A stretch of 64,000 nucleotides of DNA, from positions 95,795,818 through 95,859,817 of the forward strand of contig CM057227.1 in the NCBI GenBank assembly GCA_029891385.1, in the 5' to 3' direction. Position 1 is the first letter of the stretch. Every line of letters starts with the position of its first letter. Below are positions 44,974 through 57,182 of this stretch, piece after piece. The notes under the pieces were generated by a model. The model made no database searches, had not been told where the DNA came from, and saw only the letters and a list, made by a program, of their open reading frames with translations. The translations under genes and the position numbers were made by a program. The stretch is from Erythroxylum novogranatense. Lineage: Eukaryota > Streptophyta > Magnoliopsida > Malpighiales > Erythroxylaceae.

Positions 44974-47900
44974 CACTGGACTATTAGACATATGATTTTA
45001 TGAATTATGAACTTTGATCCATAGGAATTTGGAGACAAATTGGACTAGAAATTTAACTGAAATTGGAAAGAGCCTTAAGAGGAATTAGAAAAAGACAAGT
45101 GGCAAGTGACACATGTCACTTGCCTACTTAGTCTTAGATTTAATGGTTCTTTAATTAACCTAAGACACTTAAGCTTCCACGACACTTTAAGGGAAAGAGT
45201 AAAACAAAAAGGTGATTTAAGTCTTTCTTCTCCTCCATTCGTGGGTTCTTCTCCCTTCCTCTTCTCCTTTGGTCTTCTCCACTTATTCTAGCCTACTTGC
45301 TCTCTTCTCTTCAACCTTAAGTGTTTCCTTTCCATGTGTTCAAGCTTAAGCCTCCTACATCCCTTAAAAATGGTGATTTTTGTATAAGTAAAGTGAGGTG
45401 AAGGAATTGGTGTTGGTTGGAGGGATTTGAAGAATTTAAAGCTTGCAACTTGTTTAAGGTAAGAATTGTGTATTGTGTTCTTTAATTTAGTAGTTAGAAG
45501 CATTCATGGGGATTAATTGTGTATTAATTTCATAAAGATAATGGTAGGTTTGTATGGGTTTAAGTGTAAGTATGTGTGAGGTTGAATGATAAATATGTTG
45601 GGGATTAGTTTTGGATTGGTTTTGATGTATGTGTGATGCTAGATGAATGGAATTTTAGTGAAGAACCTAGTGTGTAATGTGCTGCCAAATTGGGATTAAT
45701 TACTCAAGTAATTATCTTGATGAATTTGTGGCTGAATTAGAGGTCCAAATGGATGCATATTGATGTAAGTAAAGTGATGAAATGAAATGAGTTGAGGTAG
45801 GGAGGAAATCTGGAAAATGTGACTTTGTGTAGGTTTCAGCTTTTGGCTCATAACTTTTGATATGGTTGTCCAATTGAGCTGAGGTTTGTTTCAAATTAAA
45901 CTTAAGAAGTATGGCTAGATTTCATATGAAGGAAGTTTGATCCAATTCTGACGTGAAGGATTTTAATTTTGGCATGCAAAGTGAGTTGTTAGGTGCTGTG
46001 TGAACAGTACCCGAATCTTGTGTCCTGAAATTTTGATGAATTGTTTTAGATTGAATTGGATTGAATTTGCTAATTTGGTCTTCATGAAAGTTGAATATTT
46101 TTGTGTTATCTTTCTAACGCCACTAAGTATGAATTTTTTTGATTTGTACGTTGAAAGTTATGGTGTGTTAATGTTTAGATGGTCATTCAGTTGACAATGT
46201 GTTTTGTGTGTAAGTGACTTTATGTGAACAGGTTTTGTGCTATTTATGTTCTGGTATTTATTTGGGACTGTTACTGGTAAAACTTGATTTAGTGACCTTC
46301 TGGAAAGTTGTAGAGGATTGTTGTAGCTTTCTAATTAGGTATTTTGTGTGAATTTTGGATGTAAGGATTGTTGGATATAAATTTCTAAAGTTTTGTTATA
46401 GTTTAGGTTAAATGCTGATTTCTTAAACCCTAACAGGACAGCCACCTTAGTGAGAGGATTTGACCTAGTTTGAATGGGAATTTGCTTTGAATCCTGCTTA
46501 AGAGTTGTATTATATTGTCTTAGCTTTTTATTTCTATATGGTATGTAATTTTTCGACAATGGGTTGGAAAGTTATGAATATTGGAAGATTCTGTTACTCT
46601 AAGAATGAGATTTATATAGGCAGAAGCTTTGCTTGAGAATTTGAGTTGTTTATAGGTTGATTTTGCTTCCATGTTATTCATAAAACTTGTAGAACATATT
46701 TTGATCTTTCTTTTGACATAAATTTTGGAATTTTTGGCATAAGGAATGGAAAGATAGGATTTTTGTAGTAGAGTGCAGTTACTGTTCATATGGTAGTTTT
46801 ACTGTTTCATTGGGCAGAACCTTTGTTTTTATTTTTGGCCCTCTTATAGATTGAGTTGGATTGGGGAGTCTCTTGAAGATTGTATAAAATGTTTAGAGCT
46901 TTCTAATGATGTATAATGTACCTTATTTGGAGTTATGAGTAAAAAGTTATGAGGATTGGAAGAACACAATTAATGTTCATATGGTCATTTATGGGCAGTA
47001 ACTTTGAAGTAGTTTTTGGCACCCTTAGAGGTGATATTGGTTTGTGAGCCCTTCATGGAACTTGTAGGGTTTCTTATTACCTTTCCAATGAGACCATGTT
47101 TGTCAATTTTGGATAAGTGTGTAAAAAGTTATTAATGTTAGAAATTCAGATGGTGTAGAGAGGGAAATAAGTGCAAACCCTCTTATCTTTTGTTTTATCC
47201 TAAAGCTTCTTTTGCTTATATCTTCGTCATCCGACCTTCGATTGACCTGGCTCTCGAGGCGTCGAATTCATAAGATAATGATCTACCTCTCTATGTGGAA
47301 TTGTGGACTTTGTGGGATTTAATTGAGATTTATGGATTAAATCCAAGTGAGAGAATCGAGTAAAGTTTGGCAATATCCAGACCTATAGAGGTCCAAATTG
47401 AGTAATTCTAGTGTCTATAGGTTCCTAAGACATAGGGGAATCTTTTGTGATGTGAATTATGGGAAATGCCGAAAATGTCACGAACATGCATTGTACACAT
47501 CTAAATTGCTACATGTGCATTATTCAATATTTCTAATTGTGCATTAGGTGACATGTGAATATTGTGATTATTATAGAGGCAGAGTTGGAACGTCATCCCA
47601 CGGACGTTGCCGAGACTTCCCGGCATTAGCTCGGAAGCTATTTGGTGAGTAACCTAGATGGTTTCTCGATTATTACTTGTTCATATATAACACTGTGGAG
47701 AATAATGGTGGGCTTTGTGTTTGTCTATGCTGGTTCCGGACCGAAGATGTCCGATGTGTTGGGAGAATATGACATAGAAGTGTTATATGTGATTTGGAAT
47801 GTGATTAATTGTGACTACTTGTGTGAATGTGGTAAATTGGGACCGAATATGATGTGGACTTTGCTTTATATTGCCATGTGCATTCCATGCATAATGCATG

Positions 47901-48329
47901 ATCAAGAATTGGCGCCAGACCGAGTACCACCAAAAGCTTAAAGCTCAACGTATTTGGGCCTCGAGCCCACAGTGCTTCAAAGCCTCAGGCTCAACGAATA
48001 ATGCGCCCTTATTGGGACAGTTTAGGCGCTCGGTCACAACAATGTAATAAATTGAAAAAAAGGGTCACATACGCATTACATATGCATTTAATTGAATGTT
48101 TTGATTGGGTGAAAAGTAAATTGCTTTGTGCCCATGTGAATAATCATGTGGCACTTCTGAATGGATTATTATGGTATAAACGTGATCTGTTTGTGTATGC
48201 ATAAATTGGGTGAACCATCGATGATGGTTCCTCACTGAGTTCGCAAACTCACCCAAAATTGAAAATTATTTTTCAGGACCGAGAGAGTAGACTCGTAGCT
48301 CCAGAGAGAGACTTTTCCTGCCATGTAGA
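44974..48329 (+). repeat. Tandem duplication in solo LTR, copy 1 (3356 bp)
   Basis: From CACTGGACTATT to TTTTCCTGCCATGTAGA. Identity with copy 2 is high, only a few percent different by eye. The 61-codon frame at 45106 reappears at 48462 and is an LTR by-product. Confidence 0.9.
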
Positions 48330-51300
48330 CACTGGACTATTAGACATATGATTTTAGGAATTATGAACTTTGAGCCATTAGAATTTGGAGACAAATTGGA
48401 CTAGAAATTTAACTGAAATTGGAAAGAGCCTTAAGAGGAATTAGAAAAAGACAAGTGGCAAGTGACACATGTCACTTGCCTACTTAGTCTTAGATTTAAT
48501 GGTTCTTTAATTAACCTAAGACACTTAAGCTTCCAGGACACTTTAAGGGAAAGAGTAAAACAAAAAGGTGATTTAAGTATTTCTTCTCCTCCATCCGTGG
48601 GTTCTTCTCCCTTCCTCTTCTCCTTTGGTTTTCTCCACTTATTCTAGCCTACTTGCTCTCTTCTCTTCTACCTTAAGTGTTTCCTTTCCATGTGTTCAAG
48701 CTTAAGCCTCCTACATCCCTTAAAAATGGTGATTTTTGTATAAGTAAAGTGAGGTGAAGGAATTGGTGTTGGTTGGAGGGATTTGAAGAATTTAAAGCTT
48801 GCAACTTGTTTAAGGTAAGAATTGTGTATTGTGTTCTTTAATTTAGTAGTTAGAAGCATTCATGGGGATTAATTGTGTATTAATTTCATAAAGATAGTGG
48901 TAGGTTTGTATGGGTTTAAGTGTAATTATGTGTGAGGTTGAATGATAAATATGTTGGGGATTAATTTTGGATTGGTTTTGATGTATGTGTGATGCTAGAT
49001 GAATGGAATTTTAGTGAAGAACCTAGTGTGTAATGTGCTGCCAAATTGGGATTAATTACTCAAGTAATTGTCTTGATGAATTTGTGGCTGAATTAGAGGT
49101 CCAAATGGAAGCATATTGATGTAAGTAAAGTGATGAAATGAAATGAGTTGAGGTAGGGAGGAAATCTGGAAAATGTGACTTTGTGTAGGTTTCAGATTTT
49201 GGCTCATAACTTTTGATATGGTTGTCCAATTGAGCTGAGGTTTGTTTTAAATTAAACTTAAGAAGTATGGCTAGATTTCATATGAAGGAAGTTTGATCCA
49301 ATTCTGAATTTAAGGATTTTAATTTTGGCATGCAAAATGAGTTGTTAGGTGCTGTGTGAACAGTATCCGAACCTTGTGACCTGAAACTTTGATGAATTTT
49401 TTTAGATTGAATTAGATTGAATTTGCTAATTTGGTCTTCATGAAAGTTGAAGATTTTTGTGTTAGTTTTCTAACGCCACTAAGTATGAATTTTTTTGATT
49501 TGTACGTTGAAAGTTATGGTGTGTTAATGTTTAGATGGTCATTTAGTTGACAATGTGTTTTGTGTGTAAGTGACTTTATGTGAACAAGTTTTGTGCTATT
49601 TATGTTCTGGTATTTATTTGGGACTGTTAGTGGTAAAATTGACTTTAGTGACCTTCTGGAAAGTTGTAGAGGATTGTTTTAGCTTTCTAATTAGGTATTT
49701 TTTGTGAGTTTTGGATGTAAGTATTGTTGGATATAAATTTGTAAAGTTTTGTTATAGTTTAGGTTAAATGCTGATTTCTTAAACCCTAACAGGACAGCCA
49801 TCTTAGTGAGGGGATTTGACCTAGTTTGAATGGGAATTTTCTTTGAAGTCCTTCTTGAGAATTGTAGTATATTGTCTGAGGTTTTTATTTCTATATGTTA
49901 TGTAATTTTTCGACAATGGGTTGGAAAGTTATGAATGTTGGAAGATTCTATTACTGTGAGAATGAGACTTATATAGGCAGAAGCTTTACTTGAGAATTTG
50001 AGTTGTTTAGAGGTTGATTTTGCTTCCATGTTATTCATAAAACTTGTAGAAAATATTTTGATCTTTCTTTTGACATAAATTTTGGAATTTTTGGCATAAG
50101 GAATGGAAAGATAGGATTTTTGTAGTAGAGTGCAGTTACTGTTCATATGGTAGTTTTACTGTTTCATTGGGCAGAACCTTTGTTTTTATTTTTGGCCCTC
50201 TTATAGATTGATTTGGATTGGGGAGTCTTCTTGAAGATTGTATAAAATGTTTAGAGCTTTCTAATGGTGTATAATGTACCTTATTTGGAGTTATGAGTAA
50301 AAAGTTATGAGGATTGGAAGAACACAATTACTGTTCATATAGTCATTTATGGGCAGTATCTTTGAAGTAGTTTTTGGCACCCTTGGAGGTGAGATTGGTT
50401 TGTGAGCCCTTCATGGAACTTGTAGGGTTTCTTATTACCTTTCCAATGAGACCTTGTTTGTTAATTTTGGATAAGTTTGTAAAAAGTTATGCATGTTAGA
50501 AATTCAGATGGTGAAGAGAGGGAAATAAGTGCAAACCCTCTTATCTTTTGTTTTATCCTAAAGCTTCTTTTGCTTATATCTTCGTCATCCGACCTTCAAT
50601 TGACCTGGCGCTCGAGGCGTCGAATTCATAAGACAATGATCTACCTCTCTATGTGGAATTGTGGACTTTGTGGAATTTAATTGAGATTTAGGGATTGAAT
50701 CCAAGTGAGAGAATCGAGTAAAGTTTGGCAATATCCGGACTTATAGAGGTCCAAATTGAGTAATTCTAGTGTCTATAGGTTCCTAAGACATAGGGGAATC
50801 TTTTTTGATGTGAATTATGGGAAATTCCGGGAATGTCACGAACATGCATTGTACACATCTAAATTGCTACATGTACATTATTTAATATTTCTAATTGTGC
50901 ATTTGGTGACATGTGAATATTTTGATTATTATAGAGGCACAGTTGGAACGTCATCCCACGGACGTTGTCGAGACTTCCCGGTATTAGCTCGGAAACTATT
51001 TGGTGAGTAACCTAGATGATTTCTCGATTATTACTTGTTTATATATAACACTGTGGAGAATAATGGTGGGCTTTGTGTTTGTCTATGCTGGTTCCGGACC
51101 GAAGGTGTCCGATGTGTTGGGAGAATATGACATAGAAGTGTTATATGTGATTTGGAATGTGATTAATTGTGACTACTTGTTTGAATGTGGTAAATTGGGA
51201 CTGAATATGATGTGGAATTTGCTTTATATTGCCATGTGCATTCCATGCATAATGCATGATCAGTAATTGGCAGTTGTGACTGGAGTAGCCACCGAGAGCT

Positions 51301-51692
51301 TAAAACTCAACGTATTTGGGCCTCGAGTCCACAGTGCTTCGAAGCCTCAGGCTCAACGAATAATGCGCCCTTATTGGGACAGTTTAGGCACTCGGTCACA
51401 ACAACGTAATAAATTAAAAAAAAGGGGTCACATACGCATTACATATGCATTTAATTGAATGTTTTGATTGGGTGAAAAGTAAATTGCTTTGTGCCCATGT
51501 GAATAATCATGTGGCACTTCTGAATGGATTATTATGGTATAAATGTGATCTGTTTGTGTATGCATGAATTGGGTGAACCATCGATGATGGTTCCTCACTG
51601 AGTTCGCAAACTCACCCAAAATTGCAAATTATTTTTTAGGACCGAGAGAGTAGACTCGTAGCTCCAGAGAGAGACTTTTCCTGCCATGTAGA
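48330..51692 (+). repeat. Tandem duplication in solo LTR, copy 2 (3363 bp)
   Basis: Repeats copy 1 from CACTGGACTATT at 48330. The junction with copy 1 shares the dinucleotide GA with both parental break positions (44972-44973 and 51691-51692), as in microhomology-mediated or slippage events. It continues into the unique LTR end (51693-52015). Confidence 0.9.
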
Positions 51693-52215
51693 TCGAGTTG
51701 GCAAGAGAAGTCATGGCTCACAGGTCGGTCAGCTGGTACTTTTTGAGGGATGACCTAGTTAGGTTTTGTATTTGATTTTCTTTTGGAGTATTGTACAGAC
51801 AATGCAAACTGATAGATATGTAAATTACTGCTTTTGATGTTATGAAATGAGAAAGTTTAGGGTTTCAAAAATTAGTGATTTGCAATAATAATGCTTTATG
51901 ATTTGATGCCATGTGAAGTGTTAGTGATTGTTCGTAGTGCACCCTTATCGTAGGGTGTGTATCGGAATGATCTACGGGCGTCCTGATATATGTCCTATGA
52001 TAAGGGGGTGCTACATTTTGATAGAAGAAGGATGGTTTGAAGAGGTGATCAATGGGTTTTGTGTTTGGGAGAATCAATTGATAGTGGGCATGGTGAATTT
52101 GAGAAAATCAGGGGAGAGTAGTTGACTAAGGGTGAATAATTTGTGAAGGAGAAGACAAAAGCTATTTCAGATATTTATGATAATGAGATTTTTAAAAAGG
52201 GTTCCAGAAGTCTTA

Positions 52216-52370
52216 TAGTCGACTAATATGAGAGTAGTCGACTAATAAAATTAAAAGGATAAGTGGGGGTTATCTGAGGGAAAACTAGTCGACTGGTCAA
52301 GTGTTGTTAGTCGACTGGTTTGGAAAAACTAGGTGAATTAGTCGACTAGTCGTATACTGTTAGTCGACTA
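52216..52370. repeat. TAGTCGAC palindrome cluster in the Sirevirus internal region
   Basis: Six GTCGAC cores preceded by TA and mostly flanked as TAGTCGACTA/TAGTCGACTGG within 155 bp, just beyond the 3' end of pol on the sense strand. It is the same motif as in the LTRs but lies outside them. Confidence 0.85.
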
Positions 52371-52399
52371 TAACGATAATGTATGCAGCAAATTAAAAA

Positions 52400-55300
52400 T
52401 CAACCAAGAGAATTTAAATCACACATACCAAGTTTCAATTTGATGTTCACAAACACATCTTCCTTAAGGGGTTTAGTAAATATATCAGCTAATTGGTCAC
52501 TAGAAGAAACATGCTTCAAACAAATGTCACCTTTCAAGCAATGATCACTTATAAAATGATGTCTAATTTCTATATGCTTTGTTCTACTATGCAGAATTGG
52601 ATTTTTACTCAAACAAATTGCACTGGTATTATCACAATAAATAGGAATATTTTTATCCACAATACCATAATCAAGCAATTGATGTTTAATCCAAAGAACT
52701 TGAGCACATGCACTTCCAGCTGCTATATATTCAGATTCAGCAGTGGAAATAGCTACACTAACTTGCTTTTTACTTGCCTAAGAGATCAAAGATGATCCTA
52801 AGAAATGACTCAAACCACTAGTGTTTTTTCTATCTATCCTACAGCCACCATGATCAGGATCACTATAAGCATATAAATCAAATGATTCACAACTGGGGTA
52901 CCATAAACCATGATTAACAGTTCTACTCAAATATCTAAAAATTCTTTTGCAAGCACTTAAATGAGAGATTTTAGGACAAGATTGAAATCTAGCACAAAGA
53001 CACGTAGCAAACATAATATCAGGTCTAAAAGTAGTCAAATATAAGAGAGATCCGATCATACCTCTATAAAGTTTTTGATCAACATCTTCCTCATGTTCAT
53101 ATTTCTCCAAGACCACATTAGTTGCCATTGGTGTTGCTGCCACTTTGTATCCTTCCATTTTGAACTTCTTTAGAAGCTCCTTGGTATACTTAGATTGGTG
53201 AATGAAGATTCTATTTTTGTGTTGCTTGATTTGCAATCCAAGAAAGAACTTGAGTTCTCCCATCATGCTCATTTCAAATTCACTTTGCATTAAATCACTA
53301 AATTCTTTGCACAAAAATTCATTAGTAGCACCAAACACAATATCATCAACATATATTTGACAAATTAGCATATCTTGATCAACATGTTTAATAAACAAAG
53401 TATTATCAATCTTACCACGAACATACCCATGTTGAGTTAGGAAAGTACTTAACCTTTCATACCAAGCTCTAGGTGCTTGCTTTAACCCATACCATAGAGT
53501 GCCTTCTTGAGTTTATAGACATAATCCGGATGTTCATGATCTTCAAATCCCAATGGTTGTTTGACATAAACTTCCTCTTGAATATATCCATTGAGAAACG
53601 CACTCTTGACGTCCATTTGATTTAATTTGATCCTTTTACGTGACGCAAAAGCACATAACAATCTAATTGCCTCCAACCGAGCCACAGGAGCATATGTCTC
53701 ATTATAATCAAGCCTTCTTCTTGATAAAATCCTTGAGCTACTAACCTTGATTTATGCTTGATTGCTTCACCATTCTCATCATACTTTATCCTATTTACCC
53801 ACTTGACTCCAATGATAGTTTTATCTTTTGGTGGAGCTACCAAATCCCATACATTATTCCGCTTGAATTGATTAAGCTCTTCTTGCATAGCTAATAGCCA
53901 ATTTTCATCTTCAAGAGCCTCTTTTATGTTTTTGGGTTCCACTAATGAGATAAAGGCTGAATTGCTCATTTGCTCATTGACATTTCTCCTAGTCCTCAAA
54001 CCATCATCCAAGCTACCAATGACTTACTCCATAGGATGGTTCTTTGCTTTCGCCCATGCTTTAATGTTGGGAACATGATCTTTATCATCTAACTTCATTT
54101 CTTCAATCTTGGATTCTATTTCTTCAACTCCATTTCCTAAATTCCCTGCATCATCATCAAAACAAACCTTTCTCGGGGGTGAAATCATATCATCGAATTT
54201 AACATGAATGCTTTCTTCAACACACTTAGTTCTATTATTATAGACTCTAAATGCCTTACTAGTTAGAGAATAACCAATAAACACACCAATATCAGATTTT
54301 GAATCAAAATTTCCTAAATTGTTCTGCCCATTATTATGAATACAAACTTTGCAACCGAAAGGATGAAAATACGAAATGTTGGGTTTCTTACGTTTCCATA
54401 GCTCATATGGTGTCTTGTTTATGTCTCATCTAAGATGCACTCTATTGATGACGTAGCAAGCAGTATTAATTGCTTCTGCCCAAAAAGACTTTGGAAGATT
54501 GTACTCATTCAACATTGTTCGACTCATTTCTTCAAGTGAGTGATTCTTCCTTTCTACTACACCGTTTTGCTGTGGTGTTCTTGGTGTTGAGAAATTGTGC
54601 TCCATTCCATATTTGTCGCAGAGCCTTTCAAATGGTTCACACTCAAATTCACCTCCATGATCGGTTCTAATAGCAACAATTGTCAAATCCTTTTCATTTT
54701 AAACCAACCTACACCACTTAGTAAACTCGTTAAAAGCATCACTTTTATTTGCAAGAAATCTCACCCAAGTAAATCTTGAAAAATCATACACAATAACAAG
54801 AACATGTAATTTTCCACTTATACTAGAATGCTTAGATGGTCCAATCAAATCCATATGAACAAGTTCAAGAATACGAGATGTGCAAATTTCTTTCTTTGGT
54901 TTGAATGATTCCCTAACATGTTTGCCTTTCAAGCAAGATTCACACAAATGATCTTTAACAAATTTTATTTTAGGCAAACCTCTCACAATGTCATTTTTAG
55001 AAAGCTTAGAAATTAAAGGCAAAGGTGCATGTCCTAGTTTTCTATGCCACAAAAATGCATTTTCTTCTAATGTCACCAAACACTTTTCATTAAAGAGCTA
55101 TCATTATGTAAATCAACAATATATGTATTTCCATGCCTCAAACCAATGAAAGCAACATGATCATCCTTCTTAACCATGCAATGAGATGATTCAAATGACA
55201 CATTAAAATTCATATCACATAATTGAGAAACACTTAGCAAATTATGTTTCAAACCATCAACAAGCAAAACATTGTCAATGGTAGGTAAAGGTTCCTTACG

Positions 55301-55450
55301 CACTTTACCAATACCAATGACTTTACCTTTGTTTTTATCTCCAAATGTGACATATCCTTGATTCTTTGGTTTAATTTATACAAAAAGATTTTTGTCTCCA
55401 CTCATGTGCCTTGAACATTCACTATCAATGTACCATGTGCTTGGTGGTTT
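52400..55450 (-). pseudogene. Broken Sirevirus pol: PR-INT-RT-RNaseH
   Basis: Read leftward. The protease active-site region (WYIDSECSRHM, about 55405-55437) has Glu where DSGC is usual. Integrase follows: the zinc-binding part (LWHRKLGH..CESCLKGK, near 55050-54930), then DLIGP, then TDHGGEF and PQQNGVVERK (near 54660-54560). RT shows KTIIGVKWVNR (near 53820), LNQMDVKSAFLNG (near 53620) and the catalytic YVDD (near 53350). RNase H runs from AESEYIAAG to TKHIEIRHHF and ends LKLGMCDLNSLG, stop at 52400-52402. Stops or shifts occur near 55378, 55075, 54700, 54425, 54290, 54020, 53700, 53480 and 52780. All domains remain in order, so this is simple decay. Confidence 0.9.
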
Positions 55451-55451
55451 T

Positions 55452-57154
55452 TCATCCCTTGTTTGTGCCTACAATAGAAACGTTCTTTCTTCTTATAGGT
55501 ACCCAAGCTATTTTGGGTCCATTTTGGTTAGCCATATAAACCACATTAGGAGGTGTTGTGCCTTTTAACACCCAGATTTTCTTAACCTTAACACATCTCC
55601 TAATACTTTTGCATGCAATTTCTATATGACCATTTTTCAAGCATCTAGCACATTGAGCAACTTTTCCATCCTTAGTGAATTTAGAAATTAAGGAACAATC
55701 TCTATGAAAGGGATCATATCCTAATCCATGTTTAGAAATTGAATATCTTTGTAAAGATAACCTCTTTTCAAACTTTTCATTTCCATTAGCAAATTTTCCA
55801 ACCATATAGGAATTTTTTCTAAGTCTATCAAGCTCACCAATAAGATTTTCCTTTTCAGCAAGGCATGCAGAATGATCTTCCTTAGGACAATCTAAATCAT
55901 CAATAGTCTCATGTAAAGCACTATTTTCAGCAACTAATTCCCTTATTTTCTTTCTCAATTTCTTGTTAATCTCAATAGCTTCTTCAAAATCGATTTGTAA
56001 AGCATTAAAAGAATCTCTAAGATATTGGTCAATGAAAGTTACCTCATTTTCATCATCACTTGTTAAGGAGCTATTTGCCATAAGAGCTAAGTTGTTTTCA
56101 TCATTGCTTTGGTATGCTTCTTCATCATCACTCCAAGTGGCTACTAGACTAGCTTTCTTTTTCCTTTTGTCATATTTGTCATTTTTTTGGAAATTTGAAG
56201 TGGAAGATGAGCTTTTGCATTCTCTAGCATGATGTCCCCTTTTTCCACATTTCCAAAATTCTTCATTGCTCTTCTTTTCTTCATAGCCCTTAGATCTTCT
56301 TTCCATTGTGTACTTCTTTCTTTCTCTATTTCTTCCACCACTTAATTCTTTCCTCCTATTTTTGAGTAGTCCTTTGAACTTTCTCAAATTTCTGGCATAC
56401 ATTGCTATTTCTTCGTCTTCATCTTCTTCATCTATTTCTTCATCACTTTCATTAAGAGAAGAAGTATTAGCTTTTAAAGCAATTGACTTTTGTAACTTAC
56501 CTCTTCCTCCTCTTGATTTGAGAATGATCTCATAATTTATGAGAGATCCCACTAAGGCGTTGAATTCCAGATGATTGAGATCCTTAGATTCCATAATAGC
56601 GGTGACTTGTGAATCCCATTCTTTCGGCAGTGAACGAAGAATCTTTTTCACCTTCTCGCTATCCATCATATGCTTTCCAAGGTTGCCTAATTCATTTATG
56701 ATTTCTGCAAAATGATAAAGCATAGTGGAAATAGACTCACCTTCCTTCATGACAACCATTTCATAGTCATGGAGAAGCATGTTGATCTTTGTCTCTCGGA
56801 CTTGATTGGTTCCTTCATGAGTGATGCGAAGTCTTTCCCACATTTCTTTAGCACTAGTACAGGAATTTACTCGATTTCTTTCATCAACTGTGAGAGCACA
56901 ATATATCAATTTCATTGCTTTCGCGTTGATGTAAGCTTGCTTCCAATCATTGTCGTCGTACTCCAGCTCTGTTTTAACTCACCATTTTCTTTTAAAGGTG
57001 CTTGTGAATCGAAAATGATGATCTTCCAATATTCTACTCCCTCACTTATAATATGATACTTCATAGGATTTTTCCAAGAAGAGTAGTTAGAACCATTAAA
57101 CAAAGGAGGGCGATTATTAGTGTTACCTTCTTCCGCTAGATTGTTGTGTGCCAT
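55452..57154 (-). pseudogene. Sirevirus gag with coiled coil and zinc knuckles, one frameshift
   Basis: The likely start ATG is at 57154 (MAHNNLAEEG, then RPPLFNGSNYSSWK). A frameshift near 56975 separates this from a 487-codon frame (56915-55452). That frame carries the UBN2-type gag core (MWERLRITHEGTNQVRETKI, KILRSLPKEWDSQVTAI), an acidic stretch of about 16 residues (DEEIDEEDEDEE), a knuckle with the first Cys changed (FWKCGKRGHHAREC) and SLVATWSDDEE. It then shows a coiled-coil segment (EEAIEINKKLRKKIRELVAE) and a second complete knuckle CARCLKNGHIEIAC. Long gag with a coiled coil fits Sireviruses, whose gag is reported to contact host light-chain proteins. The frame stops at 55452-55454, before the protease. 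Confidence 0.88.
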
Positions 57155-57168
57155 CCCTGGATACTTCT

Positions 57169-57180
57169 GCTCTGATACCA
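57169..57180 (-). other. Sirevirus primer binding site, tRNA-iMet type
   Basis: TGGTATCAGAGC on the minus strand, two bases after the 5' LTR end, complementary to initiator tRNA-Met. Confidence 0.92.
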
Positions 57181-57182
57181 AT

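Larger units (their letters stand above)
44607..52015 (+). mobile_element. Solo gypsy LTR with a 3.36-kb internal tandem duplication
   Basis: Starts TGTAACATCCCATC and ends GGGGGTGCTACA, flanked by TTTTT (44602-44606) and TTTTG (52016-52020), four of five bases alike. The body contains two consecutive copies of one segment (44974-48329 and 48330-51692). Without the duplication the LTR would be about 4.05 kb. No PBS, PPT or coding region lies between the copies. It is inserted in the Sirevirus between pol and the aORF, in opposite orientation. Confidence 0.85.

Noticed and set aside
45106..45291. 61-codon frame repeated at 48462-48647
   Set aside because: Present twice only because the LTR body is duplicated; no coding signature and the position within an LTR speaks against a gene.
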